DNA of 64,000 nt, taken from Nocardia mikamii NBRC 108933 (lineage in GTDB: Bacteria; Actinomycetota; Actinomycetes; Mycobacteriales; Mycobacteriaceae). Made by a program: the position numbers and the translations under genes. Each line of letters starts with the position of its first letter. The stretch's first letter is position 1. The notes under the pieces are model-generated. The model ran no database searches, was not told the origin of the DNA, and worked only from the letters and a program-made list of their open reading frames with translations. The stretch lies in NCBI RefSeq assembly GCF_001613505.1, contig NZ_BDCM01000015.1:62001-126000 (forward strand), in the 5' to 3' direction. Shown piece after piece: positions 1-7,426 of this stretch.

Positions 1-168
1 GGCGCCGGACGTGGTCAGCGTCGTTTCGTTCTCGTGGCCCATACTCGCCCGCGAGACGCCCGCGATCAGGGCGGCCAGGCCCAGGCCCAGCGCCACGACG
101 ATCGCCGAACACCACCACGGCGACCGGGTCGAGGTGAGTTTGATCCGCTCCGCGGCGACGACACCCAT
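1..168 (-). CDS. ABC transporter permease, N-terminal part (runs off the window)
   Basis: Only the first 56 codons are in the window; the 3' end lies beyond base 1. The visible protein begins MGVVAAERIKLTSTRSPWW and then has a hydrophobic stretch (about residues 20-37), the usual opening of an ABC-2 type permease: a short cytosolic lead with charged residues followed by the first membrane span. Its ATG shares one base with the TGA of the upstream ATP-binding gene (TGATG), so the two are very probably translationally coupled and form one exporter. The substrate cannot be told from this fragment. Confidence 0.7.
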   Translation of the reverse strand, partial: MGVVAAERIKLTSTRSPWWCSAIVVALGLGLAALIAGVSRASMGHENETTLTTSGA

Positions 169-1133
169 CAGAGCGCACCTCCCATCGCCTGCTCGACGCC
201 CTCACCGTGGTACTGCACCGCACCTCCGGTCATCCGCATGAACGCCTCCTCGAGCGAAGCCTGTTGCGGCGCAAGCTCATACAGGGTGATGCTGTTCGCG
301 CCCGCCAATTTGCCGATGGCGTCGCTGGTTTCCCCGACCACCACCAGCGCGGGGGCGGTGTCGGCCGAGGCTTCGCGGTCGGCCGCGCTGCCGTCCTCGC
401 GCACGGTCATCCCGTTCGAGGTGAGCAGACTGCGCAACTCGTCCAGCTGCGGACTGCGCACCCGCACGGTCGATTCCGACGATTTCGCGATGAAGTCCTT
501 GGTGTCGGTGTCGGCGATCAGCCTGCCGCGCCCGATCACGATCAGATGGTCGGCGGTCTGCGCCATTTCCGACAGCAGATGGCTCGACACCAGCACGGTG
601 CGGCCCTCGGCGGCCAGTCGCTGCATGAACCGCCGGATCCACAGAATGCCCTCGGGATCCAGTCCGTTGACCGGTTCGTCGAACAGCAGCACCGGCGGAT
701 CGCCGAGCAGCGCCCCGGCCAGGCCGAGCCGCTGCGACATGCCGAGTGAGAATCCGCCGGCCTTCTTGTCGGCGACCTCGGTGAGGCCCACCAGCCGCAG
801 CACCTCTTCCACCCGGCCGGCCGGAATGTCGTTGGAGGCCGCCATCCAGCGCAGATGCGAGCGAGCCGACCGGTTCGGATGGACCCACTTGGCATCCAGC
901 AGGGCACCGACCGCGCGCAGCGGATGATCCAGCTCGCGGTAGCGCTTGCCCTGGATGACCGCCGTCCCGGCCGTGGGCTGATCCAGGCCGAGGATCATCC
1001 GCATGGTGGTCGACTTACCGGCGCCGTTCGGGCCGAGGAACCCGGTCACCTTGCCGGGTGTGACCGTGAACGACAGGTTCTCGACGGCAACGGTCGCACC
1101 GAAGCGCTTGGTAAGACCTCTGCATTCGATCAT
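168..1133 (-). CDS. ABC transporter ATP-binding protein (ABC-2/DrrA-like exporter)
   Basis: This is the ATPase subunit of an exporter, 321 residues. Walker A is GPNGAGKST, the signature is SLGMSQRLGLAGAL, and Walker B leads into LLFDEPVNGLDPEG; the roughly 90-residue C-terminal extension after the nucleotide-binding domain is typical of DrrA/CcmA-like proteins. I chose the ATG at 1133 (MIECRGLTKRFG), which has a GGGGAG stretch about 10 nt upstream; a longer reading to 1196 adds 21 residues that do not resemble the family. It is directly coupled to the permease that follows. The cargo is unknown. Confidence 0.88.
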   Translation of the reverse strand: MIECRGLTKRFGATVAVENLSFTVTPGKVTGFLGPNGAGKSTTMRMILGLDQPTAGTAVIQGKRYRELDHPLRAVGALLDAKWVHPNRSARSHLRWMAASNDIPAGRVEEVLRLVGLTEVADKKAGGFSLGMSQRLGLAGALLGDPPVLLFDEPVNGLDPEGILWIRRFMQRLAAEGRTVLVSSHLLSEMAQTADHLIVIGRGRLIADTDTKDFIAKSSESTVRVRSPQLDELRSLLTSNGMTVREDGSAADREASADTAPALVVVGETSDAIGKLAGANSITLYELAPQQASLEEAFMRMTGGAVQYHGEGVEQAMGGAL

Positions 1134-1176
1134 GGGCACCAGTCTCCCCGAGAAAGCGGCACGCGACCATCGCTCA

Positions 1177-1252
1177 CAGGTCGCGAGTCCGGTCATCCTC
1201 GAGGATGAGGGGGACCCCTAGGGTCCCGGTGGGCTCACCCAGTCGCGACCTG
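1177..1252 (-). repeat. 76-nt element of four nested stems between thiG and the ABC operon
   Basis: Two perfect 10-base arms, CAGGTCGCGA (1177-1186) and TCGCGACCTG (1243-1252), enclose three further hairpins. Read on the minus strand these are GGTG/CACC (about 1228-1239), GGGACCC/GGGTCCC with a TAG loop (1211-1227) and the 16-base palindrome TCATCCTCGAGGATGA (1193-1208). The transcript could fold as a four-way junction. It lies downstream of thiG and upstream of the ABC ATPase gene, all on the minus strand, so it may end thiG transcription or act in the leader of the ABC operon. I do not recognise it as a known RNA family. Confidence 0.55.
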
Positions 1253-1267
1253 GGGACATCCCCGTGT

Positions 1268-2068
1268 TCACACCGCGGGTGAGGAAGCCTGCGCCCAGAA
1301 CCGCTTGGGGATACGCCCGGCGTGGCGGGCCAGGTGGCCGGCCCGCACCGCGGCCGCCATCGCCGTCGCCATCCGGGCCGGATGCCGGGCACGGGTGACG
1401 GCGGTGGCCAGCAGTACGGCCGAACAGCCCAGTTCCATCGCCAGCGCGGCGTCGCTCGCCGTGCCGATTCCCGCGTCCAGTACGACCGGAACCCCGGCGG
1501 CCTCGACGATCATCTCGATATTGTGCGGATTGCCGATGCCCAGCCCGGTGCCGATCGGCGAACCGAGCGGCATGACCGCGGCACAGCCGGCATCTTCCAA
1601 CCGGCGCGCGAGGACCGGATCATCGGTGGTGTAGGGCAGCACCACGAAGCCGTCGTCGACCAATTGCTCTGCGGCCGAGACCAATTCGATGGCATCCGGC
1701 AGCAGTGTGCGTTCGTCGGCGATGACCTCGAGTTTCACCCACTCGGTTTCCAGCGCCTCGCGCGCCAGCTGCGCGGTGAGGACCGCCTCGGCGGCGGTGC
1801 GGCAGCCGGCGGTATTGGGCAGCGGGGCGATGTCGAGGCGTTTGAGCAGATCGAGCACGCCCGTTCCACCCGCGGCGTCGATGCGGCGCATGGCGACAGT
1901 GGTCAATTCGGTACCGGAGGCGACCAGCGCCTCCTCGAGTACCGCCAGATTCTCCGCGCCGCCGGTGCCCATGATCAGCCGGGAGCCGAATTCGCGATCG
2001 GCGATCCGCAGCGGCTCGACCGGCCGCGATTGCGTGCCCGGAAGGTCGGCGCCCGACATGTCAGCCAC
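1268..2068 (-). CDS. thiG: Thiazole synthase ThiG
   Basis: ThiG forms the thiazole phosphate ring of thiamine from deoxyxylulose phosphate, dehydroglycine and the sulfur carried on ThiS thiocarboxylate. It has 266 residues, normal for the family. Recognisable blocks are SRLIMGTGGAENL near the N terminus, the lysine in EWVKLEVI (Schiff-base lysine of the family), MPLGSPIGTGLGI and the phosphate-binding VVLDAGIGTASDAA. The ATG at 2068 overlaps the end of thiS by 8 nt; a second ATG at 2059 is possible. It is the last gene of thiO-thiS-thiG. Confidence 0.95.
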   Translation of the reverse strand: MADMSGADLPGTQSRPVEPLRIADREFGSRLIMGTGGAENLAVLEEALVASGTELTTVAMRRIDAAGGTGVLDLLKRLDIAPLPNTAGCRTAAEAVLTAQLAREALETEWVKLEVIADERTLLPDAIELVSAAEQLVDDGFVVLPYTTDDPVLARRLEDAGCAAVMPLGSPIGTGLGIGNPHNIEMIVEAAGVPVVLDAGIGTASDAALAMELGCSAVLLATAVTRARHPARMATAMAAAVRAGHLARHAGRIPKRFWAQASSPAV

Positions 2069-2297
2069 CCTGCACCGCCGTCAGGACCTCGATCTCCCAG
2101 CCCCGGCCGACGGGCTCGTCCCACCGCGACTTCGGAAACAGCGCACCGTCCACCGCCAGGGCCACGCCGCGGCACGGCAGTTCCAGACGCTCGAGCAGTT
2201 CCCGGACGGTGAGCGGCTCCGCGAAGACGTGCTCGGTGCCGTTCACCGTGACGCCGACGGGAATCGATGGGGACGCGGAACTCGGTTGCGCGGTCAC
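2061..2297 (-). CDS. thiS: Sulfur carrier protein ThiS
   Basis: A 78-residue ubiquitin-fold protein ending in Gly-Gly (AVQGG), the end that is adenylated and thiocarboxylated to carry sulfur to ThiG. The core has VTVNGTEHVF, then LPCRGVALAVDGALFPKSRWDE and IEVLTAVQGG, as in ThiS. It overlaps thiO by 4 nt upstream and thiG by 8 nt downstream, so the three genes are translationally coupled. Confidence 0.94.
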   Translation of the reverse strand: MTAQPSSASPSIPVGVTVNGTEHVFAEPLTVRELLERLELPCRGVALAVDGALFPKSRWDEPVGRGWEIEVLTAVQGG

Positions 2298-3388
2298 TGG
2301 TTACCTCCTGATGATGATGCGGGAGTAGCGGTTTCGGCAGTGGCGAAACGGTGCGGGTCGGCGGCCTTCGCCTCGGCGAGGACATCGTCTGCCAGCAGCG
2401 CCGCCACCGCGTCGACCGTGATCGGTACGCCGAGGATGCCGTTGCGACCGTGCCCGGTGGCGGCGATCACCCGATCCGAGAGCCATCCGATCAGCGGCAG
2501 ATTGTCGGGGGTGGCGGGACGTCCGCCTGCGGCGGCCTCCGCCAGTTCGTATTCGCCGAGGGCCGGCCACACCGCTTCCGCGTCGGCGATCAGGTCGCGG
2601 ACTCCGGCGACGGTCACGGTGGTGTCGAATCCGGCCTCGTACTGCGTGGCGCCGACCACCAGGCCGTCGGCGCGCGGGACCAGATAGACCGGCCGGCCGT
2701 GCACCCGCGCGCGGATCACCGAGGAGGGCGGCGGCGGGGTGCCCGGGCGCCGGCGCAACCGCAGGATCTCGCCCTTGACCGGCCGCACCGGCAGCTCCCA
2801 CAGCCGGGCGCTGGCCGAGCCGGCGGCCAGCACGACCCGGTCGTGGCCGAGTTCGTCCACAGCCGTCACGGGGGTGGAGTCGATGTGCACACCGGCCTGT
2901 TCACATCCGCGACGCAGGGCCGCGAGCAGCAGGCGATTGTCCACCGCCGGTTCGTCGACGGCCAGCAGACCGGCCCGGACGGTCCGCGAGAGCCCGGCCT
3001 CGGTCGCGCGGACCCCGGCCCGGTCGAGCACGCGCATCGCATATCCGTGGGTTCCGCAGAAGTCGGCGATCGTGCGCAGGTCGGCGGCATCGGCCGCGTC
3101 CAGCGCGAGGGTGAGGGTCTGGCGGGCCACGAAGACGTCGACCCCGGTGGCCTCCCGCAGCCGGGCACCGAATTCCGGCCAGCGCCGCAATGATGCGGCG
3201 CCGAATTCGAGCAGGTCGTCCTCGCCGGGCCAGCCCTCCGACAGAGGAGCGAGCATGCCGCCCGCGACCCAGGACGCGCCGGACCCCACAGCGGGATCGA
3301 GAATCGTCACCGACCAGCCCTGTTCGGCGGCCCGCCAGGCCACCGCCAGACCGATCACACCCCCACCCACGACGGCCAGACTTCGCAT
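2294..3388 (-). CDS. thiO: Glycine oxidase ThiO
   Basis: An FAD-dependent oxidase, 364 residues, that makes dehydroglycine for thiazole synthesis in aerobic bacteria. The N terminus MRSLAVVGGGVIGLAVAW is a dinucleotide-binding Rossmann motif, and the C-terminal region has GGRPATPDNLPLIG and ATGHGRNGI, typical of DAO/ThiO enzymes. I chose ATG 3388 because GAGGTGGAG lies just upstream and the FAD motif starts at residue 5; the longer reading adds 16 residues without family support. It is the first gene of the operon and divergent from thiE. Confidence 0.93.
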   Translation of the reverse strand: MRSLAVVGGGVIGLAVAWRAAEQGWSVTILDPAVGSGASWVAGGMLAPLSEGWPGEDDLLEFGAASLRRWPEFGARLREATGVDVFVARQTLTLALDAADAADLRTIADFCGTHGYAMRVLDRAGVRATEAGLSRTVRAGLLAVDEPAVDNRLLLAALRRGCEQAGVHIDSTPVTAVDELGHDRVVLAAGSASARLWELPVRPVKGEILRLRRRPGTPPPPSSVIRARVHGRPVYLVPRADGLVVGATQYEAGFDTTVTVAGVRDLIADAEAVWPALGEYELAEAAAGGRPATPDNLPLIGWLSDRVIAATGHGRNGILGVPITVDAVAALLADDVLAEAKAADPHRFATAETATPASSSGGNQ

Positions 3389-3523
3389 CACTCCACCTCG
3401 CTCGGGTCCCGGCCTCGCACGAACCGCGCCGTGCACGGGCCGACACCGGGAAATCGGCGTTCCCGCGCGGCCGCCATCGCTGCGGGAATGCCCTCTTGTT
3501 TCGCCTCTCCACGGTAGCGCGGC

Positions 3524-3529
3524 TACGGT
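3524..3529 (+). promoter_or_regulatory. -10 hexamer for leaderless thiE
   Basis: TACGGT matches the actinobacterial -10 pattern TANNNT and lies 7 nt before the GTG at 3537. Since no ribosome-binding site precedes that GTG, transcription probably begins at the start codon itself. Confidence 0.5.
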
Positions 3530-3536
3530 CGAAGCC

Positions 3537-4241
3537 GTGCAACCGTCCCAACCGCAACGCCCGATGGCACCGCGCGAACGCCTGGCCTCGGCCCGGCTCT
3601 ACCTGTGCACCGACGCCCGGCGCGATACCGGTGATCTGGCCGCATTCGCCGAGGCGGCGCTCTCCGGTGGTGTCGACATCATCCAACTGCGTGACAAGGG
3701 TTCGGCCGGCGAGGCGAAGTTCGGGCCGCTCGAGGCCGGCGCCGAACTCGGCGCGCTGGCCGAACTGAAGGCCGCCGCCCGCCGCCACGGCGCGCTCGTC
3801 GCGGTCAACGATCGCGCCGATATCGCGCTGGCCGCCGGCGCCGATGTGCTGCATCTGGGCCAGGGCGATCTGCCGCCGTGGTACGCCCGCCGGATCGTCG
3901 GGCCGGATGTGGTGATCGGCCGGTCCACCCACAATCGCAACCAGGCCGGACTCGCGGTCGTCGAGGAGCACATCGACTACTTCTGCACCGGGCCGGTGTG
4001 GAATACGCCGACCAAACCGGGCCGCACGGCGGCGGGTATCGAGTTGGTGCGCTCGACAGCGGAGTCGCATCCGACCCGGCCGTGGTTCGCGATCGGCGGG
4101 ATCGACCGCGACCGCCTGCCCGAGGTGCTCGCGGCCGGCGCCGACCGGGTGGTCGTGGTGCGTGCCATCACCGCGGCGCGCGACCCTCAGGCCGCCGCCC
4201 GCGAACTCAAACAGCGGCTGCTGGAGAACGCGGCGAACTGA
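3537..4241 (+). CDS. thiE: Thiamine-phosphate synthase ThiE
   Basis: ThiE joins the pyrimidine diphosphate and thiazole phosphate to give thiamine phosphate. The 234-residue TIM-barrel protein shows LYLCTDARRDTGDL, GGVDIIQLRDKG, VNDRADIALAAGADVLHLGQ, IGRSTHN and FCTGPVWNTPTKPG (substrate-binding loops of the family), and FAIGGIDRDRLPEV. The start is GTG 3537, supported by TACGGT 7 nt upstream (leaderless); ATG 3564 would also be in frame but has no Shine-Dalgarno sequence. It is divergent from thiO. I found no TPP riboswitch core in the 148-nt gap. Confidence 0.93.
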   Translation: MQPSQPQRPMAPRERLASARLYLCTDARRDTGDLAAFAEAALSGGVDIIQLRDKGSAGEAKFGPLEAGAELGALAELKAAARRHGALVAVNDRADIALAAGADVLHLGQGDLPPWYARRIVGPDVVIGRSTHNRNQAGLAVVEEHIDYFCTGPVWNTPTKPGRTAAGIELVRSTAESHPTRPWFAIGGIDRDRLPEVLAAGADRVVVVRAITAARDPQAAARELKQRLLENAAN

Positions 4242-4288
4242 TCCACAGCCGTACACATGGGGAGGACACGGCTATTCACATACGGCGT

Positions 4289-4960
4289 TCAGTCCAGTAC
4301 CTGGTCCAGGGTCAGCACGAGAGTTTCCTCGTACCGCGCGTACCCAACGGATCCGTTCTCGCGCTGCGCGATCCGGGCGGTCGGCGCGGCGGCATCGTGC
4401 GTGTCGAGCCACAGGAAGCCGCGATCGGCGAGGTCGATCGTGCGCGGCAGCACCGCCGCGATGGCGGCCGCCTCGGCGAGGCCGTCCAGTTCGAGCCGGG
4501 CCGCGGCCGCGCGCAGCCCGGGCCACGCGACGGCGAATCCGGGATGCAGCGGCCGGGCGTCGACCTCCTCCTCGGGGACCCACGCCAGCTCCGCGCTTTC
4601 GCGATTCGCGGTGGTCGCCAAGGTTTCCGACACATCGGCCACCACGGTGGTGTAGGTCCAGCCGGAGTCCGCGGTACTCGTCACCCGGCTGCCGCGCACG
4701 CGGACCGCTTCCGGATCGATTCCGGCTTCTTCCTGCGCCTCACGGACCGCAGCGTGCACGCTGGTCTCATGACTGTCGCGTGCGCCACCGGGCAACGCCC
4801 ACGTTCCGCCCTGATGGCTCCACGGCGCCCGGTGTTGCAGCAGCACCAATGCGCCGCCGCCCTGCCGGGGTGCCCGCAGCAGCAGTCCGGCGGCCCCGAA
4901 CAGGCCCCACTGCCGCGTCCCATCGGGGCTTTCCAAGAAGCCGTCTCCGTCACCGCGCAT
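4289..4960 (-). CDS. Nudix hydrolase (MutT3-like)
   Basis: A 223-residue Nudix hydrolase. The Nudix box is complete: G-A-R-D-S-H-E, seven residues, then REAQEEAGI (pattern GX5EX7REUXEEXGU), preceded by HQGGTWALPGG. The family hydrolyses nucleoside-diphosphate-linked compounds; the best-known relative in this chromosomal position is mycobacterial MutT3, proposed to clean oxidised guanine nucleotides. The start is ATG 4960, giving a protein that begins a short way before the Nudix fold. It converges on thiE with a 47-nt gap and is divergent from glnX. The substrate is inferred only. Confidence 0.85.
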   Translation of the reverse strand: MRGDGDGFLESPDGTRQWGLFGAAGLLLRAPRQGGGALVLLQHRAPWSHQGGTWALPGGARDSHETSVHAAVREAQEEAGIDPEAVRVRGSRVTSTADSGWTYTTVVADVSETLATTANRESAELAWVPEEEVDARPLHPGFAVAWPGLRAAAARLELDGLAEAAAIAAVLPRTIDLADRGFLWLDTHDAAAPTARIAQRENGSVGYARYEETLVLTLDQVLD

Positions 4961-5058
4961 GCTCCGCCTCGTCCCGATCCGCGCCGGCGTCCTGACCGCC
5001 GGCCTCCGGTACCGCCGTCGTGACCGACACATATCGGGCGGTACCGGTACGACCACAA

Positions 5059-5064
5059 TAAGCT
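5059..5064 (+). promoter_or_regulatory. Probable -10 hexamer of the glnX-glnH-pknG operon
   Basis: TAAGCT fits TANNNT. A start about 7 nt downstream (near 5071) would leave a 35-nt leader that includes the strong GGAGGTGGG ribosome-binding site of glnX. No clear -35 was seen. Confidence 0.4.
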
Positions 5065-5105
5065 CAGTCCGCACAATGCAACCCGCTGAACGAACGGAGG
5101 TGGGC

Positions 5106-6455
5106 ATGGCTCGAATCGGGCATTCGCAGCTCGACGAGCTGTCCCCGCGGGCCGCGGCTGCCGCCGTGCGCAGCCGGCTCGACGCGACCGATGTCCGCGC
5201 GTTCGCGCGCTCGTCCCCCGCGCGGCTGATCGCGCTGGGCCTGTTACTGCTCGGGCTGTGCCTGATCGCCGGCGCCGTCACCTCCGGAGAGGTGGGCCAC
5301 CGTCAGCACGCTCTGGACTATCTGCTGGACGAGGCCGAACCGGACGCCAATTCCGCACAGCATCTCTACACCTCGCTGTCGGTGGCCGATGCCGCCGCCG
5401 GTACCGCCTTCATCTCCGGAGGGCTGGAGCCGAAACCGGTGCGTGATCGCTACGACCAGGCGGTCGGTGAGGCGGCGGCGGAACTCGTGGCCCAGTCCGA
5501 CAACGCCGGCACGCCCGGCTCGGCCACACCCGATGCCGACACCCGGCTGCGCACCGGTGTGGCCACCGAGCTGCCGGTCTACACCGGGCTCGTCGAGACC
5601 GCGCGCGCCAACAATCGCGAAGGCCATCCCGTCGGCGCCGCCTATCTGAGCGAGGCGTCGAATCTCATGCAGACCACCATGCTCCCGAACGCGCAGGAGT
5701 TGCAGGAGCACCGGTCCGCGGCCATCGCGGCGACCCAGCGCCAGCACGTGCGGCCGCCGTGGGCGGCGATCGTACTGCCGATCCTGACACTCGCCGCACT
5801 GGTGGTGGCACAGTTCTATCTGGCCCGGCGCTGGCATCGAGTGCTCAATCCGGGTCTGCTGGTGGCCTCCGGCATTCTGCTGATCCTGTTGGCCTGGACG
5901 GTGATCGCCGGATCGTTCTCGGCGGTGGCGACCACCTCGGGACGCGACGACGGCGCGGTACCGGGCGCCCAGCTGACCGAGAGCCGCATCCTGGCCCAGC
6001 AGGCGCGGGCGGCGGAGACGTTGAAGCTGGTGCGCCGCGATGCCAGCGGCGACTACGACCACAGCTACGACACCGCCACCGCGCGGCTCGATGATCTGCT
6101 CACCCACTATCCCGGCGGCGCACCGGGCGCCGCCGATGTGCGCAATGCGCATGCGGCACTGGGTCGTTGGCGCTCGGCCCATCAGCGGATGAACGAGGCG
6201 CTGGGCCGCGGCGATTTCCCGGCCGCCACCGCGGTGGCGATCGGCGCGGACCCGGCGCAGGCCAGCGCGGCGGTCGACACCCTCGACAGCGCGCTCGCCG
6301 CCGGTATGGGTGAAACACGAAATACGTTGCGCGGGGAGATATCCGATGCCGCGCGGTCGCTGGATTTCCTGGCCCCGGGCGCGCTCACCCTGGCCGCGCT
6401 GGCGGCGGTGTTCGTGGTGGCCGGGCTGTGGCCGCGTTTGAGGGAGTACCGATGA
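5106..6455 (+). CDS. glnX: GlnX-like membrane protein (Rv0412c homologue)
   Basis: A 449-residue membrane protein. Hydrophobic spans are visible at about residues 41-60, 217-238, 247-268 and 420-440, with two mostly soluble regions (61-216 and 269-419) between them that are probably extracytoplasmic, an arrangement like a bacterial sensor. In mycobacteria the homologue relays Asp/Glu sensing from the lipoprotein GlnH to kinase PknG. Start ATG 5106 is fixed by GGAGGTGGG directly upstream. Its TGA overlaps the glnH ATG (ATGA). The assignment rests on position and topology more than on a motif. Confidence 0.82.
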   Translation: MARIGHSQLDELSPRAAAAAVRSRLDATDVRAFARSSPARLIALGLLLLGLCLIAGAVTSGEVGHRQHALDYLLDEAEPDANSAQHLYTSLSVADAAAGTAFISGGLEPKPVRDRYDQAVGEAAAELVAQSDNAGTPGSATPDADTRLRTGVATELPVYTGLVETARANNREGHPVGAAYLSEASNLMQTTMLPNAQELQEHRSAAIAATQRQHVRPPWAAIVLPILTLAALVVAQFYLARRWHRVLNPGLLVASGILLILLAWTVIAGSFSAVATTSGRDDGAVPGAQLTESRILAQQARAAETLKLVRRDASGDYDHSYDTATARLDDLLTHYPGGAPGAADVRNAHAALGRWRSAHQRMNEALGRGDFPAATAVAIGADPAQASAAVDTLDSALAAGMGETRNTLRGEISDAARSLDFLAPGALTLAALAAVFVVAGLWPRLREYR

Positions 6456-7423
6456 GAGCGAGGCGGGTCGCGGTAGCGGCATTGGCGGCATCGGCCCTGC
6501 TGGCCGGCGGTTGCGGCGGTGCGCCGAGCGCCCCGCGCACCGGCGGCAGCGGCACCTACACCGAACCGCCACTGCCCGCCAATGCCGTTGTGACACAACC
6601 ACAGTCCGCATCCTCCCCGGATCTCGAACCACAATGCGGTAATCCCACCGCCAGCCTGCGCCCCGGCGCCGATCACGGGCCCGCACTCGACGCCGTCCGC
6701 GCGCGCGGGCGATTGCTGGTCGGCCTGGACCCCGGCAGCAATCTGTTCAGTTTCCGCGATCCGATCAGCGGCACCCTCGCCGGCTTCGACGTCGACGTCG
6801 CCGCCGAGATCGCGCGCGATCTGTTCGGCGATCCGCGCCGCATCGAATACCGGATCCTCGGTTCGGCGGATCGTGAACGGGCACTGCAGGATCACAGCGT
6901 CGACGTCGTGGTGAAGACCATGACCATCACCTGCGACCGGCGCCAGCGCGTCGATTTCTCCACCACCTACCTGATGTCGCATCAGCGCGTCCTCGCGGTG
7001 AAGGGGTCCGGCATCACCTCGATGGCGGATCTGGCCGGTAAGCGCGTCTGCGCGGTGGGCGGCACCACCTCGCTCGACCGGATTCGGCACATCCAGCCGA
7101 CGGCCGCGATCATGACCGTGCCGACCTGGGCGGACTGCCTGGTGGTATTGCAGCAGCGCCAGGTCGACGCGATCAGCACCGACGACGCGCTGCTCGCCGG
7201 GCTGGCGGCGCAGGACCCCTACGCCGATGTGGTGGGCCCCGCCCTCAGTGACGAGCCGTACGGCGTCGGCGTTCCGAAGGGTAACGACGATATGGTCCGA
7301 TTCGTGAACGCCACCCTGCAGCGGTTGCGTACCGACGGCACCTGGGATCGGCTCTATCAGCATTGGCTGGCGCCCGCGCTGGGTCCCGCGGCCGGACCGC
7401 CGGAACCGACCTATCGGGACTGA
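6452..7423 (+). CDS. glnH: GlnH, amino-acid-binding lipoprotein
   Basis: A 323-residue periplasmic-binding-protein-type lipoprotein. The N terminus is a lipoprotein signal with lipobox LAGGC (acylated Cys21). The mature part is a family 3 solute-binding domain: RGRLLVGLDPGSNLFSFRD, AGFDVDVAAEIARDLFGD, KTMTITCDRRQRVDFSTTY and LAGKRVCAVGGTTSLDRI. In mycobacteria GlnH binds Asp and Glu and signals through GlnX to PknG. Its ATG overlaps the glnX stop by 4 nt and GAGGGAG precedes it; pknG follows after 3 nt. Confidence 0.92.
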   Translation: MRARRVAVAALAASALLAGGCGGAPSAPRTGGSGTYTEPPLPANAVVTQPQSASSPDLEPQCGNPTASLRPGADHGPALDAVRARGRLLVGLDPGSNLFSFRDPISGTLAGFDVDVAAEIARDLFGDPRRIEYRILGSADRERALQDHSVDVVVKTMTITCDRRQRVDFSTTYLMSHQRVLAVKGSGITSMADLAGKRVCAVGGTTSLDRIRHIQPTAAIMTVPTWADCLVVLQQRQVDAISTDDALLAGLAAQDPYADVVGPALSDEPYGVGVPKGNDDMVRFVNATLQRLRTDGTWDRLYQHWLAPALGPAAGPPEPTYRD

Positions 7424-7426
7424 TCC

